NCBI GenBank assembly: GCA_018710945.1
Contig: DVIW01000037.1
Location: 1 to 62,023 of the forward strand
Reading direction: 5' to 3'
Source: Candidatus Aphodovivens avistercoris
GTDB lineage: Bacteria > Actinomycetota > Coriobacteriia > Coriobacteriales > Eggerthellaceae
Length of the DNA stretch: 62,023 nucleotides
Shown: positions 19,564 through 28,829 of the stretch, piece by piece
Layout of the letters: each line of letters begins with the position of its first letter
Numbering within the stretch: position 1 is the first letter of the stretch
Position numbers and translations under genes: made by a program
Notes under the pieces: model-generated
Seen by the model: the letters and a program-made list of their open reading frames with translations, nothing else
The model's database searches: none
Told to the model about the DNA's origin: nothing

Positions 19564-19564
19564 C

Positions 19565-20293
19565 ATGGCGCTTCAGACCGAATACCTGGTGACGGCGCTC
19601 GAGAACATCGAGCCGATGGCGCGCGAGCGCAAAGCGGACGGCTGGCGCTTCGTGCAGATGATGGCCGTGAACACCGAGGACGGCATCGACCTGATCTACT
19701 CGTTCATGAAAGACGGCGTGCTGCAGAACAACAAGATCGAGCACGTGCGCAAAGACGACGCGGTGCCCAGCATCTCCGGCGAGTTCCTGGAGGCGTTCGT
19801 CTTCGAGAACGAGGTGCACGACCTGTTCGGCGTGGACATCCGCGACATCGCCATCGACTTCGGCGGCAACTTCTATGCGCTGGCCCAGCCCGAGCCCATG
19901 ACCGTCATCTCGCCGGCGCAGAAGGCCGCGCGCGAGAAGGCCCGCGCCGCCGCCATCGCCAAGGCCGAGCGCGCCCAGAAGGCCGCTGCGGCCAACGCCG
20001 CCTACGTGGCCGACCACCCCGGCGCCAAGGCCAAGCGCGCCGGCGGCGTGATCGTGCCCTCCGACGATGGCGTGGAGGAGAAGCTCAAGGGCATGGACCC
20101 GGAGAAGGTGGCCCGCGTCCGTGCGGCGATGGCCGCCAAGGCCAAGCGCGCCGCCGCCGAGCAGGAGGCGCGCAAGCAGGCCGAGCTGGAAGAGAAGCTG
20201 GCGGGCATGGACCCGGAGAAGGCCGCGAAGGTGCGAGCCGCCATGGAGGCCAAAAAGGCGCGCGCCGGCGCCGATGCGAAGGAAGGCGAGTAG
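19565..20293 (+). CDS. echD: Ech-type hydrogenase subunit D (NuoC-like) with repeat tail
   Basis: 242 residues. The first half (about 1-120) is the small NuoC/EchD domain, with EAFVFENEVHDLFGVDI as the family signature (E-x-E-x-H-D-L/M-F-G). The second half is an Ala/Lys/Glu-rich helical tail not found in standard EchD. It contains two copies of a roughly 28-residue unit, EEKLxGMDPEKxAxVRAAM (about 20075-20158 and 20189-20272). The tail is likely a coiled or extended helix, perhaps holding a partner. The ATG begins one base after the echC stop. Confidence 0.88.
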   Translation: MALQTEYLVTALENIEPMARERKADGWRFVQMMAVNTEDGIDLIYSFMKDGVLQNNKIEHVRKDDAVPSISGEFLEAFVFENEVHDLFGVDIRDIAIDFGGNFYALAQPEPMTVISPAQKAAREKARAAAIAKAERAQKAAAANAAYVADHPGAKAKRAGGVIVPSDDGVEEKLKGMDPEKVARVRAAMAAKAKRAAAEQEARKQAELEEKLAGMDPEKAAKVRAAMEAKKARAGADAKEGE

Positions 20294-20296
20294 CGC

Positions 20297-21385
20297 ATGG
20301 GCAAAGCCACTGTCATACCGTTCGGCCCGCAGCATCCCGTGCTGCCTGAGCCGCTCCACCTGGACCTCGTGGTGGAAGACGAGAAGGTCCTGGAAGCCAT
20401 CCCGCAGATCGGGTTCGTGCACCGCGGGCTTGAGAAGCTCGTGGAGACGCGCGACTACAACCAGTTCATCTACGTGGCCGAGCGCATCTGCGGCATCTGC
20501 GCGTTCGGGCACTCCATGGGCTACGCCGAGACCGTCGAGCGGCTCATGGGCGTGCAGATCCCCCCGCGCGCCGAGGTGCTGCGCGCCATCTGGCACGAGC
20601 TGTCGCGCATCCACTCGCACGTGCTGTGGATGGGCCTGGCCGCCGACGCGTTCGGCTTCGAGAGCCTGTTCATGCACTGCTGGCGTCTGCGTGAGCGCGT
20701 GCTGGACGTGTTCGAGAAAACCACCGGCGGGCGCGTGATCTTCTCCGTCGTGAAGGTGGGCGGCGTGGTGCGCGACATCGACGAGGGCCAGTTCGCCGAG
20801 ATGAAGCGCGTGCTGGAGGGCATCAAGTCCGACTATCGCCAGATCTGCAACGCGTTTCTGAAGGACGCGTCGGTGAAGAACCGCACGGTGGGGGTGGGCT
20901 ACCTCAGCCGCGAGGACGCGCTGGAGCTTTCCATGGTGGGCCCGTTCGCCCGCGCCTCCAACGTGAACAACGACGCACGCATGCTGCGCAACGGCGGCTA
21001 CGCCTACCTGGAGGGCTTCGAGCCCATCCTTGACGATCAGGGCGACTGCTACGCCCGCGTGAAGGTGCGCGCGCTGGAGGTGCTGCAATCCATCGACATC
21101 ATCGAGGAGCTCATTTCCAAGGTGCCCCAGGGCGAGATCGCCGTGCCCGTGAAGGGCTCGCCGGCCGACGGCGCCGAGTCGTCCAACGTGGTGGAGCAGC
21201 CCCGCGGCGAGTGCTACTACTACGCGCGCGGCAACGGGACGAAGTTCCTCGACCGCATGCGCATGCGCACGCCCACGTCGCAGAACCTGGCCGGCATGGT
21301 GAAGGCACTGGAAGGGTGCGACCTGGCCGACGTGAACATGATCGTGCTGACGATCGACCCCTGCATCAGCTGCACGGAAAGGTAG
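20297..21385 (+). CDS. echE: Ech-type [NiFe] hydrogenase large subunit E (NuoD-like)
   Basis: 362 residues, catalytic subunit that reduces protons or oxidises H2 at a Ni-Fe(CN)2CO site. All four nickel ligands are present: C65 and C68 in RICGICAFGHS, and C356 and C359 in DPCISCTER at the very end. This separates it from complex I NuoD and from cofactor-less Ehr-type proteins. The chain stops right after CTER, so there is no C-terminal peptide for a maturation protease to remove, as in Methanosarcina EchE. The hypABCDEF maturation genes needed for the site are not in the window. Confidence 0.95.
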   Translation: MGKATVIPFGPQHPVLPEPLHLDLVVEDEKVLEAIPQIGFVHRGLEKLVETRDYNQFIYVAERICGICAFGHSMGYAETVERLMGVQIPPRAEVLRAIWHELSRIHSHVLWMGLAADAFGFESLFMHCWRLRERVLDVFEKTTGGRVIFSVVKVGGVVRDIDEGQFAEMKRVLEGIKSDYRQICNAFLKDASVKNRTVGVGYLSREDALELSMVGPFARASNVNNDARMLRNGGYAYLEGFEPILDDQGDCYARVKVRALEVLQSIDIIEELISKVPQGEIAVPVKGSPADGAESSNVVEQPRGECYYYARGNGTKFLDRMRMRTPTSQNLAGMVKALEGCDLADVNMIVLTIDPCISCTER

Positions 21386-21390
21386 GCGCG

Positions 21391-21750
21391 ATGGGAAGCT
21401 TCAAACTGGGGAAGATGACGCTTTCGGGCCTGTTCAAGAAGCCCGAGACGCTGCTGTACCCCGTCCAGACCAAAACGCCGCCCGCAGGCCTGAAGGGGCA
21501 CGTGGTCAACGACCCTGAAACGTGCATCCTGTGCAGCCTGTGCCAGAAGCGCTGCCCCACGGGCGCCATCGAGGTGGACAAGAAGGGCCGCACCTGGGCC
21601 ATCAACCGCTTCCGGTGCGTGCAGTGCGGCTCGTGCGTGCGCGAGTGCCCCAAGCACTGCCTGGAGATGGACCCCGCCTACGCGCCCTGCGCTCGCTCGG
21701 TGTCCGTGGACGTGCTGGAGGTGCCCGAGCATCCCAAGGACGCCTCCTAG
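21391..21750 (+). CDS. echF: Ech-type hydrogenase ferredoxin subunit F (NuoI-like)
   Basis: 119 residues with two [4Fe-4S] motifs, CILCSLCQKRCP and CVQCGSCVRECP. It takes electrons from soluble ferredoxin to the NiFe site through EchC. Starts 5 bp after echE and is the last gene of the operon; a hairpin with T-run follows 127 bp later. Confidence 0.93.
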   Translation: MGSFKLGKMTLSGLFKKPETLLYPVQTKTPPAGLKGHVVNDPETCILCSLCQKRCPTGAIEVDKKGRTWAINRFRCVQCGSCVRECPKHCLEMDPAYAPCARSVSVDVLEVPEHPKDAS

Positions 21751-21876
21751 GGCCGCATCCTGCAGCGCGATGGTTGACGGCTTGTTGAACATCGCGCGCT
21801 GCTTCTGTGAAACGGGGCGCTGCACCGGTGCGCGGTGCGGGCGAACTGCTAGAATAACGACGTTTCGGACAACGCG

Positions 21877-21905
21877 ACCGGGCTTGCTTGCAGGCCCGGT
21901 TTTTG
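21877..21905 (+). terminator. Terminator between ech operon and pgsA-like gene
   Basis: Stem ACCGGGC (21877-21883) with GCCCGGT (21894-21900), loop of ten bases, followed by TTTT. It probably ends the ech transcript. A TAGAAT hexamer at 21850 upstream means it could also sit in the leader of the next gene. Confidence 0.75.
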
Positions 21906-21943
21906 CATGGGGCGCGCAGGCGCCCGAAGCGGCAGGAGGAGCG

Positions 21944-22594
21944 ATGGCGACGCGCAAGCGCAACGACGCGGACGAAGTATCGAACCGGATATTCACGGTG
22001 CCCAACCTCATCTCCACCATCCGGCTGTGCCTGGTGCCGGCCTTTCTGGTGCTGCTGCTGAACGGCTACGACCTTCTGGCGACCTTCCTGTTCGCCCTGG
22101 CGGCGGGCACTGATTGGGTGGATGGGCAGATCGCGCGCCGCACGCACGCGGTGTCGCGTTTGGGCCAGCTGCTCGACCCGGCGGTGGACCGCATCCTCAT
22201 GATCGCCGGCGTGGCGGGGCTGCTTGCCGTCGGGCGCCTGCCGCTGTGGATCGTCGTCGTGGTGGTGGCGCGCGACGCGCTGCTTCTGGTCGGCGGGGCC
22301 TACCTGCTCAAGCGCTGGAAGGCGCGCGTGGCCGTCATCTACTCGGGCAAGGTTGCCACCACGCTTCTGTTCGTGGGCTTCGCCGCGCTGCTTCTGAACT
22401 GGCCGGTGCTTGAGGGCCTGGGCGTGGTTTCCGCGTCCTGGCTGCCCGGCCTTTCCGCCGGGCCCTATTCGTGGGGCATCTGGTTCGTCTACGCCGGCCT
22501 GGCGCTGGCGCTGGCGACCACCGTGTACTACGTTGCCGCAGCGCTCGGCAAGATCCGCGCCGCGCGCGCATCCGATGTGGAAGGGCAGGCGTAG
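21944..22594 (+). CDS. CDP-alcohol phosphatidyltransferase (PgsA-like)
   Basis: 216-residue integral membrane phospholipid synthase. The CDP-alcohol phosphotransferase signature D-x2-D-G-x2-A-R-x8-G-x3-D-x3-D is exact in DWVDGQIARR ... LGQLLDPAVDR. Such enzymes move a phosphatidyl group from CDP-diacylglycerol to glycerol-3-phosphate (PgsA), or to another alcohol. A second pgsA-type domain is fused to cinA at 51817-53061, so this one could be a paralogue with another acceptor, e.g. a cardiolipin-synthase-like enzyme. The start ATG 21944 follows AGGAGGA; the longer in-frame extension crosses the terminator and is rejected. The VanW gene follows 6 bp later. Confidence 0.88.
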   Translation: MATRKRNDADEVSNRIFTVPNLISTIRLCLVPAFLVLLLNGYDLLATFLFALAAGTDWVDGQIARRTHAVSRLGQLLDPAVDRILMIAGVAGLLAVGRLPLWIVVVVVARDALLLVGGAYLLKRWKARVAVIYSGKVATTLLFVGFAALLLNWPVLEGLGVVSASWLPGLSAGPYSWGIWFVYAGLALALATTVYYVAAALGKIRAARASDVEGQA

Positions 22595-22600
22595 GCGGCC

Positions 22601-25033
22601 ATGCCGCAGCGCCGTCGGCCGACAGACCGCTTCGAAGGCGACGGGCGTCCGTCCCGCCGTCCTTCCGCGCGCCCTGAGGGGCGTTCTGCGTTGCGGCGCG
22701 GCTCGTCCGGCAGCGGCTCCGCGCGCGGCTTCAGCCGCGACCGCAGCGCTGCAGCGGACGGGCGCTCGCGTGCGTGCCGTTCGGGGTCTGCCGCAGGCGC
22801 GGGTCAGCGCCGTCCTTCGCGCGACGGCGCTCCGTCGTCGCCTTCGTATGCGACCCCCGAGCTGTGGACGAAAGACGGCGGCAGGTCCGGACGGCGCGGC
22901 GCCTCGTCCGCCCGTCCTGCGGCCCTACGGCAGCCTTCCGCGCGCAGCGGGCGCTCGGGCGGCGCGCGCCAGGCGGCGGGAGCGGCCGCCAGCGTCGCGG
23001 GAGGCGCGCTCGCCGGCCTCTTCGGCCTCATCGCGCGCAGCCGCATCGCGGTTGCCGTCTGCATCCTGCTCGTTGTTCTGGGCGCGGGCTTCCTCATCGA
23101 CTTCGGCGTGAACTTCGGCCGCGCCTACGCCGGCGTGAGCATCGGCGGGGTGGACGTGTCGGGCAAGACCGCCGACGAGATCGTCCAGCTGCTTGATGAC
23201 GAGTACCAAACCCGCATCGATTCCGCCCAGGTGCTCGTCTACGCCAGCGAGCAGGCGCGCGACGAGGTTGACGCCGCTGCCGCGCAGGCGCAGGACGCCG
23301 CCTTAGCCGAGCAGCTTTCGCTGGAGGATGCACGCGCCAACCGGCAGCTGTGGACGGTGGACGCCGCGTCCGTGGCGGCGGCAGTGTCGGCCGAGGACCT
23401 GGCCGCCCAGGCACTGGCCGTCGGACGCGAGGATGGCGGCTTGCTCGCCCGCATCGCGGCGTTGTTCGCCGGAGCGCCCCTCGAAGTCGAGCTTTCCTAC
23501 GACGAGAACTTGCTGGAATCGCTTGCCGAGGAGATCGACGCCGCCATCGGCAACCCGCGCGTGGACTACGGCATCGCCGTGCAGAACGGCGTCGCCTCGG
23601 TCACCGAGGGCCACGACGGCATGATGGTCGATCGCGGCTGGTTCCGCCAGCAGCTCGACGCCGCTTTCCTTTCCTCTGGGAATCCTTCCTTCGTCGCGGA
23701 GGTCTCCTATGCGCCGCTGCGCATCGACCAGGCGGCGGCCCAGGCCGTTTGCGATCAGGTGAACGAGGCCATTGCGGGCGGCGCGCAGCTGTCCTACGGC
23801 GGCGCGACCTGGGAGATGGGTTCCGTCGAGCTGGGCGCGTGCGTGCGCGCCGACGTGCAGGAGGCGGGGGAGGGCTACCAGCTGGTCCCGTCGCTCGACG
23901 CCGCCACCACCCAGCCGCTCATCTTCTCCGACGCGTTGAAGAACGTCGAGGGGCTGTCGGTGCGCGTGTCGTTCGAACCGGACGGCGCCGGGTCGTTCAC
24001 CGTGTCCACCTCCGGCTCGGGCGAGGTGCCGCTGGCGGCCGAGGCGACGAGCGCCCTGTCGGCCGTGCTGTTCGGCGGCCAGGAGACCGCCGACGTGGCG
24101 CCACTGGAGGGCCACGCCGCCGATGCGGGCTCGACCCATGCCCAGCGCGGACAGGCGGGCGAGCCGGCCCAGGTGCAGCTGGTGGGCGCCCCCGCGCCCG
24201 AGCAGATGACCTTCGACGAGGCGGTGCAGTCGGGCATCGTGGCCCCCATCTCCTCGTTCACCACCGAGTTCTCCACCGGCGCCGGCACCGAGAACCGCAA
24301 CCACAACATCCAGCTGGCCGCCAGCCTGCTGGACGGCTCCATCGTGAAGCCCGACGGCACCTGGTCGTTCAACGAGACGGCGGGCAACTGCAACGAGGAG
24401 GCCGGCTTCCTTGGCGCGGGCTCCATCGTGGACGGCGAGTACACCGACGAGGTGGGCGGCGGCATCTGCCAGGTGGCCACCACGGTGTTCAACGCGGTGT
24501 ACGAGTCGGGCCTGCCGGTGTACTCGCGCACCAACCACTCGCTCTACATCGCCAGCTACCCGGCCGGCCGCGACGCGGCGGTCAGCTGGCCGTATCTGGA
24601 TCTGCAGTGGGGCAATGACACCGAAAGCGACATCCTGGTGTCCATGGCCACGACCGACTCCACCGTCACCTGCACGCTTTACGGCGTGAGCCCAGGATAC
24701 CTGGTCACCACCGAGGTGGGCGAGTGGGAGGAAGGCGAGAAGTACGAGACCGAAGAGGAAGTGGACGAGACGCTGGCCCCTGGCACGAGCTACGTGAAGA
24801 CGGCGGGCTCGGACGGCAGCAAGATCTCCGTGGTGCGCACCGTCACCGACTCCGATGGCAACATCGTGCGCGCCGACCGCTTCGACTCGGTGTACGACCC
24901 CATCGACGAGATCATCGTGAAGGGTCCCGATGACGGTTCCAAGGACGAAGGGGAAGGGGAGGCCGCGGAGGGCGGCTCCGATGGCGCATCCGATGGGACG
25001 GTTTCGCAAGATTCAACACAATCGCAACAATAG
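22601..25033 (+). CDS. VanW family protein, membrane-anchored
   Basis: 810 residues. A very basic, Arg/Ser/Pro-rich cytoplasmic region (about 1-130) is followed by one membrane helix (IAVAVCILLVVLGAGFLIDF, about 145-165). A peptidoglycan-binding-like (YoaR type) domain pair with Ala-rich helices comes next (about 165-480). The VanW domain lies at about 545-690, with FSTGAGTENRNHNIQLAA, GTWSFNET, GGGICQVATTVFNAVYE and AGRDAAVSW. The C-terminus is acidic and Ser/Gly-rich. VanW domains are found in vancomycin-resistance clusters and many Gram-positive envelope proteins, but their reaction is unknown. The extracellular location and peptidoglycan-binding region support a cell-wall role. It follows the pgsA-like gene closely. 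Confidence 0.88.
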   Translation: MPQRRRPTDRFEGDGRPSRRPSARPEGRSALRRGSSGSGSARGFSRDRSAAADGRSRACRSGSAAGAGQRRPSRDGAPSSPSYATPELWTKDGGRSGRRGASSARPAALRQPSARSGRSGGARQAAGAAASVAGGALAGLFGLIARSRIAVAVCILLVVLGAGFLIDFGVNFGRAYAGVSIGGVDVSGKTADEIVQLLDDEYQTRIDSAQVLVYASEQARDEVDAAAAQAQDAALAEQLSLEDARANRQLWTVDAASVAAAVSAEDLAAQALAVGREDGGLLARIAALFAGAPLEVELSYDENLLESLAEEIDAAIGNPRVDYGIAVQNGVASVTEGHDGMMVDRGWFRQQLDAAFLSSGNPSFVAEVSYAPLRIDQAAAQAVCDQVNEAIAGGAQLSYGGATWEMGSVELGACVRADVQEAGEGYQLVPSLDAATTQPLIFSDALKNVEGLSVRVSFEPDGAGSFTVSTSGSGEVPLAAEATSALSAVLFGGQETADVAPLEGHAADAGSTHAQRGQAGEPAQVQLVGAPAPEQMTFDEAVQSGIVAPISSFTTEFSTGAGTENRNHNIQLAASLLDGSIVKPDGTWSFNETAGNCNEEAGFLGAGSIVDGEYTDEVGGGICQVATTVFNAVYESGLPVYSRTNHSLYIASYPAGRDAAVSWPYLDLQWGNDTESDILVSMATTDSTVTCTLYGVSPGYLVTTEVGEWEEGEKYETEEEVDETLAPGTSYVKTAGSDGSKISVVRTVTDSDGNIVRADRFDSVYDPIDEIIVKGPDDGSKDEGEGEAAEGGSDGASDGTVSQDSTQSQQ

Positions 25034-25088
25034 TAGGTTACGATGAAAGGCACGACTGCCCCATACAATAGGGAAAGGTGATGAATCC

Positions 25089-26396
25089 GTGTACTACCAG
25101 CCAGACATCGAGACCATGCCCGTGGAGCAGCTCCGCGAGCTGCAGCTTGAGCGCATGAAGCGCTCCATCGCCCACGCCTACGAGCACATCCCGCTCTACC
25201 GCGAGCGCTTCCAGGAGGCGGGCGTGGTGCCCAGCGACCTGAAGACGCTTGACGACCTGGTGAAGTTCCCGTTCCTCACCAAGCAGGACATGCGCGACTC
25301 CTACCCCTACGGCCTGTTCGCCGTCCCGTCCGGCGACGTGGCGCGCATCCATGCCTCGTCGGGCACTACCGGCCAGGCCACCGTGGTGGGGCATACCGCG
25401 GGCGACCTGAAGAACTGGGGCGACTGCTTCGCCCGCGGCATCTACATGGTGGGCGGCAGCCGCGAGTCGGTCATCCAAGTGTCCTACGGCTACGGCCTGT
25501 TCACCGGCGGCCTGGGCGCGCATGCAGGCGGCGAAGCCGTGGGCTGCGCGGTCATTCCCACCTCGTCGGGCAACACCAAGCGCCAGATCCAGATGATGAA
25601 GGACCTCGGCACCGACATCCTGGCCTGCACCCCGTCCTACGCGCTGCTCATCGCCGACACCGCCATCGAGATGGGCTACGACCCCGCCAAGGAGTTCAAG
25701 ATCTCCGGCGTCATCCTGGGCGCCGAGCCCGCCAGCGAGAACATGCGCCAGGAGATCCGCGACAAGCTTGGCGTGCAGTACTGCGACGTGTACGGCCTGT
25801 CCGAGGTCATGGGCCCGGGCGTGGCCATGGAGTGCGCCGAGTCCCACGGCCTGCACGTGGCCGAGGACCACTTCTACGCCGAGATCGTGGATCCCGAGAC
25901 GCTGCAGCCCGTGCCCGATGGCACCTACGGCGAGCTGGTGTTCACCACGCTCACCCGCGAGTGCTGCCCGCTCGTGCGCTACCGCACGCGCGACGTCACG
26001 CGCATCATCCCGGAGGAGTGCGCCTGCGGCCGCACGCACCGCAAGATCGACCGCATCATCGGCCGCACCGACGACATGATGATCATCCGCGGCGTGAACG
26101 TGTTCCCCTCGCAGATCGAGCAGGTGATCACCGGCTTCCCCGAGATCGCCACCCAGTACCAGATCGTGCTGTCCACCAACGGCCCGCTCGACCGCATCGA
26201 GCTGCAGGTGGAACCCGTCCCCGACTTCCCGTTCGACGAGATCCGCAAACTGGAGGATCTGAAGAACCGCCTGCACGCCGAGCTGAAGAGCAACCTGCAG
26301 ATCTCGGTGGACATCCGCATCGTGGAGCCCAAGACCATCGAGCGCAGCGAAGGCAAGGCCAAGCGCATCATCGACCTGAGGAAGGAGAACGCATGA
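25089..26396 (+). CDS. paaK: Phenylacetate-CoA ligase (first copy)
   Basis: 435-residue AMP-forming aryl-acid:CoA ligase, soluble. HASSGTTGQATVVGHT is the ATP-phosphate loop, VYGLSEVMGPGVAMEC the adenylate motif, and the C-terminal AMP-binding domain begins near RIIGRTDDMMIIRG. It converts phenylacetate or related aryl acetates to the CoA thioester, or, run in reverse, recovers ATP equivalents from aryl-acetyl-CoA. GTG start after GGAAAGGTGATG. Its stop overlaps the following ACT gene (ATGA). A second copy lies at 31634-33031 beside iorAB, which points to aromatic amino-acid metabolism rather than the aerobic paa pathway, whose other genes are absent. Confidence 0.93.
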   Translation: MYYQPDIETMPVEQLRELQLERMKRSIAHAYEHIPLYRERFQEAGVVPSDLKTLDDLVKFPFLTKQDMRDSYPYGLFAVPSGDVARIHASSGTTGQATVVGHTAGDLKNWGDCFARGIYMVGGSRESVIQVSYGYGLFTGGLGAHAGGEAVGCAVIPTSSGNTKRQIQMMKDLGTDILACTPSYALLIADTAIEMGYDPAKEFKISGVILGAEPASENMRQEIRDKLGVQYCDVYGLSEVMGPGVAMECAESHGLHVAEDHFYAEIVDPETLQPVPDGTYGELVFTTLTRECCPLVRYRTRDVTRIIPEECACGRTHRKIDRIIGRTDDMMIIRGVNVFPSQIEQVITGFPEIATQYQIVLSTNGPLDRIELQVEPVPDFPFDEIRKLEDLKNRLHAELKSNLQISVDIRIVEPKTIERSEGKAKRIIDLRKENA

Positions 26397-26821
26397 TTTC
26401 CCAACTGACCGTCTTCCTGGAAAACGAGAAGGGCCGCCTGGCCGCGGCCTGCCGCGCCGTCTCCGACGCCGGCATCAACATGCACTCTCTGTTTTTGGCC
26501 GACACGCAGGACTTCGGCGTCGTGCGCCTTCTGGTGGACACGCCCAAGGCCGCGGCCGAGGCGCTGCGCAACGCCGGCTACCGCGCCACCATCACGCCGG
26601 TCACGGCGGTGCGCATCCCCAACGAGCCCGGCGGCCTGGCGAAGCTGCTGGAGTTTCTGGACGAGGCCAGCGTCAACGTGGAATACGCCTACTGCTTCTC
26701 GGTGAGCTCCGAGGCGGCCTTCGACGTGCTGAAGACCGACGAGGACGCCCAGCTTGAGGGCAAGCTGATGGAGGCTGGCTTCCAGCCGGTCTCGCCTGAA
26801 GAGATCTACCAGGTAGACTAG
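26393..26821 (+). CDS. Tandem ACT domain protein
   Basis: 142 residues made of two ACT domains, amino-acid-binding modules. The first (about 1-66) begins ISQLTVFLENEKGRLAAACR and the second (about 70-140) TAVRIPNEPGGLAKLLEFL. It overlaps paaK by 4 bp (ATGA). Stand-alone ACT pairs of this type often accompany paaK and iorAB and are thought to sense aromatic amino acids. A paralogue lies at 31185-31637 in the same relation to the second paaK. Confidence 0.9.
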   Translation: MISQLTVFLENEKGRLAAACRAVSDAGINMHSLFLADTQDFGVVRLLVDTPKAAAEALRNAGYRATITPVTAVRIPNEPGGLAKLLEFLDEASVNVEYAYCFSVSSEAAFDVLKTDEDAQLEGKLMEAGFQPVSPEEIYQVD

Positions 26822-26824
26822 CCG

Positions 26825-28282
26825 ATGGCCCGCCTGCGCCCCGCATCCGCCGCGCATCGCGCCGCCCTGCCCGCTGCAACCGCCGCGGGCAGGGCGGCGC
26901 TGGCCGTCGCGACCTCGCTTCTGCTGTGCCTTGCGCTGGCGGCGCCCGCGTTCGCCGAGGTGCGGCGGGCGGACGTCATCATGGGGCAGACCGTCGAGGA
27001 GCGCGGGCTTTCCGTGTCGCAGTGCCCCAGCATCGACGCGCTGTACGCCTGCGTGATGGACGACGAGGGCACCGTCTACTTCGAGCGCGACGCCACGTCT
27101 CCCACGCAGATCGCCTCGGTCACCAAGATCATGACGGCGCTCGTGGCGCTTGACGCGGTGGGGGAGGGTCTGGTCTCGCTCGATGACGAGGTTCAGGTGA
27201 GCGCCGAGGCGGCCGCGGTGGGCGAGTCCACCGCCGGCTTGCAGGAAGGCGACGTCATGACGCTGGAAGAGGCCCTCTACGGGCTTCTGGTGCCTTCGGG
27301 CAACGACGCCGCCGTGGCCATCGCGCAGACGGTGGGCGCCGTCTTCGCGGGCACGTCGGCCGACGACGACGCCAGCCAGCAGGCCTTCATCGACCAGATG
27401 AACGTCACGGCGGCCGATCTGGGCTGCGTGGACACGGTTTACCGCAATCCGCATGGCCTCGACGACGGCGAGTTCGCTGGCGACCAGCACAGCTGCGCGG
27501 CCGACCAGGCGCTCATCGTCAAGGAGGCCATGCGCGACGAGACGTTTCGCGCCATCGTGGGCGGCGGGGACGCCACCATCAAGGTGGAGCGCGACGGCGA
27601 GCAGGTGGACATCGAGCTGGCCAGCACCGACGAGTTCATCGACATGTACGAGCATGCCCGCGGCGTGAAGACCGGCTTCACCGATCTGGCCGGTCCCTCG
27701 TTTGCGGCGGCTGCCAACGACGGCGAGCGCGACCTGTACGCCATCGTCATCCACTCCAGCTCCGAGGCGCAGCGCTTCATCGACGCGCAGACGCTGTGCG
27801 AGTGGGTCTACGGCAACATGATCGATTACGCGCTGGCGAACTCCGACGAGCAGGTGCAGGCCTCCTTCGGCGACGTGTCCGGCCAGGTGCCCGTGGTGGC
27901 CGAGGTGTCGCACGCGGACTGGATCGACCGCACCATCCCCGCCACGCTGTCGGACCCCGACGCGACGGCCGAGGTGTTCGCCCTCAACGGCAACGTCAGC
28001 CAGTCCTTCGCCTTCGACGAGGTGCACGGCGCCGTGTCGGCCGGCGACAAGGTGGGCACGGCCACGTTCAAGCAGCGCAACGAGGTCATCGCGACCTACG
28101 ACCTGGTGGCCTGCCAGGACGTTCCCGCGCCCGACTTCCTCACCGGCGTGGGCATCTGGTGGGACCGGCTGTTCCGCTCGCTTTCCGGCCAGCCCACCGC
28201 AGCGGAGTCGACGGTGCTGAACGCCACCCCGCTCATCAACGACAAGACGGCGGTGGTGCAAGACGCCGCTGCCCAGCAGTAG
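26825..28282 (+). CDS. dac: D-alanyl-D-alanine carboxypeptidase (DacF/PBP5 type)
   Basis: 485-residue penicillin-binding protein that trims the terminal D-Ala from peptidoglycan stem peptides outside the membrane. The N-terminal signal sequence ends near AAPAFAEV. The three serine-peptidase motifs are S98-V-T-K101 (SVTKIMTALVAL), S158-G-N (PSGNDAAV) and K282-T-G (GVKTGFTD). The C-terminal part (about 330-485) is a PBP5-like beta domain, without an obvious amphipathic anchor at the end. It starts 3 bp after the ACT gene and so sits inside the aryl-acid cluster, an unexpected place for a cell-wall enzyme. Confidence 0.93.
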   Translation: MARLRPASAAHRAALPAATAAGRAALAVATSLLLCLALAAPAFAEVRRADVIMGQTVEERGLSVSQCPSIDALYACVMDDEGTVYFERDATSPTQIASVTKIMTALVALDAVGEGLVSLDDEVQVSAEAAAVGESTAGLQEGDVMTLEEALYGLLVPSGNDAAVAIAQTVGAVFAGTSADDDASQQAFIDQMNVTAADLGCVDTVYRNPHGLDDGEFAGDQHSCAADQALIVKEAMRDETFRAIVGGGDATIKVERDGEQVDIELASTDEFIDMYEHARGVKTGFTDLAGPSFAAAANDGERDLYAIVIHSSSEAQRFIDAQTLCEWVYGNMIDYALANSDEQVQASFGDVSGQVPVVAEVSHADWIDRTIPATLSDPDATAEVFALNGNVSQSFAFDEVHGAVSAGDKVGTATFKQRNEVIATYDLVACQDVPAPDFLTGVGIWWDRLFRSLSGQPTAAESTVLNATPLINDKTAVVQDAAAQQ

Positions 28283-28301
28283 CAGACCGAAAGGGGAACC
28301 C

Positions 28302-28745
28302 ATGCAATACAGCTGCCCCGTGTGCGGCAACGCGGTGGCGCCCGACGCTGGCGCCTGCCCGCATTGCGGCTTCAAGCTGCAAGGCTCCACGCAGAGCTTC
28401 CAGCCCATCGTGCTTTCCGAAGAGGGCCCTGCGGCCCAGACGCAGCCGGCGCGCACCGAGGCGGTGCTGCGCGTGGTGCGCGGCCCGCAGACCGGTGCGT
28501 CCTTCGCGCTGTCCGGCTCCGTGCTGACCGTCGGCCGCAGCCCGCAGTGCGACATCTTCCTGAACGACATGACCGTCTCGCGCGAGCACGCCCGCCTCGA
28601 GGCCGTCGCGGGCGGCTGGCGCATCTGCGACACGAACTCGTTCAACGGCGTGTGGGTGGCCAACGAGAGCGTGGAAGCGCGCGACCTCGTGCCGGGCGAC
28701 ATCATCCAGATTGGGGCGTTCTGCCTGCGCTACGAGCAGGCCTAG
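28302..28745 (+). CDS. Zinc-ribbon FHA domain protein
   Basis: 147 residues. The N-terminal zinc ribbon (CPVCG ... CPHCG, about 4-25) is joined by a linker to an FHA domain (about 65-145) with the conserved VGRSPQCDIFLN, SREHARLE and TNSFNGVWVN-like strands that bind phosphothreonine. It implies a Ser/Thr kinase partner elsewhere. AAGGGG precedes the ATG. The 19-bp gap to dac suggests co-transcription, and iorA follows after 84 bp. Confidence 0.9.
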   Translation: MQYSCPVCGNAVAPDAGACPHCGFKLQGSTQSFQPIVLSEEGPAAQTQPARTEAVLRVVRGPQTGASFALSGSVLTVGRSPQCDIFLNDMTVSREHARLEAVAGGWRICDTNSFNGVWVANESVEARDLVPGDIIQIGAFCLRYEQA

Positions 28746-28829
28746 CCGCCCGCGCGCAGCCCGTCCGTCCCGGGCTGCGGCGCCATTTGCCAGGGCGGAC
28801 CGAACACGATGCGAAGAGGGGAGAAGCGC

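Noticed and set aside
16277..21750. Assignment as complex I or formate hydrogenlyase
   Set aside because: Only six subunits in ech order, no formate dehydrogenase, EchE keeps both CxxC nickel-ligand pairs, which complex I lacks.
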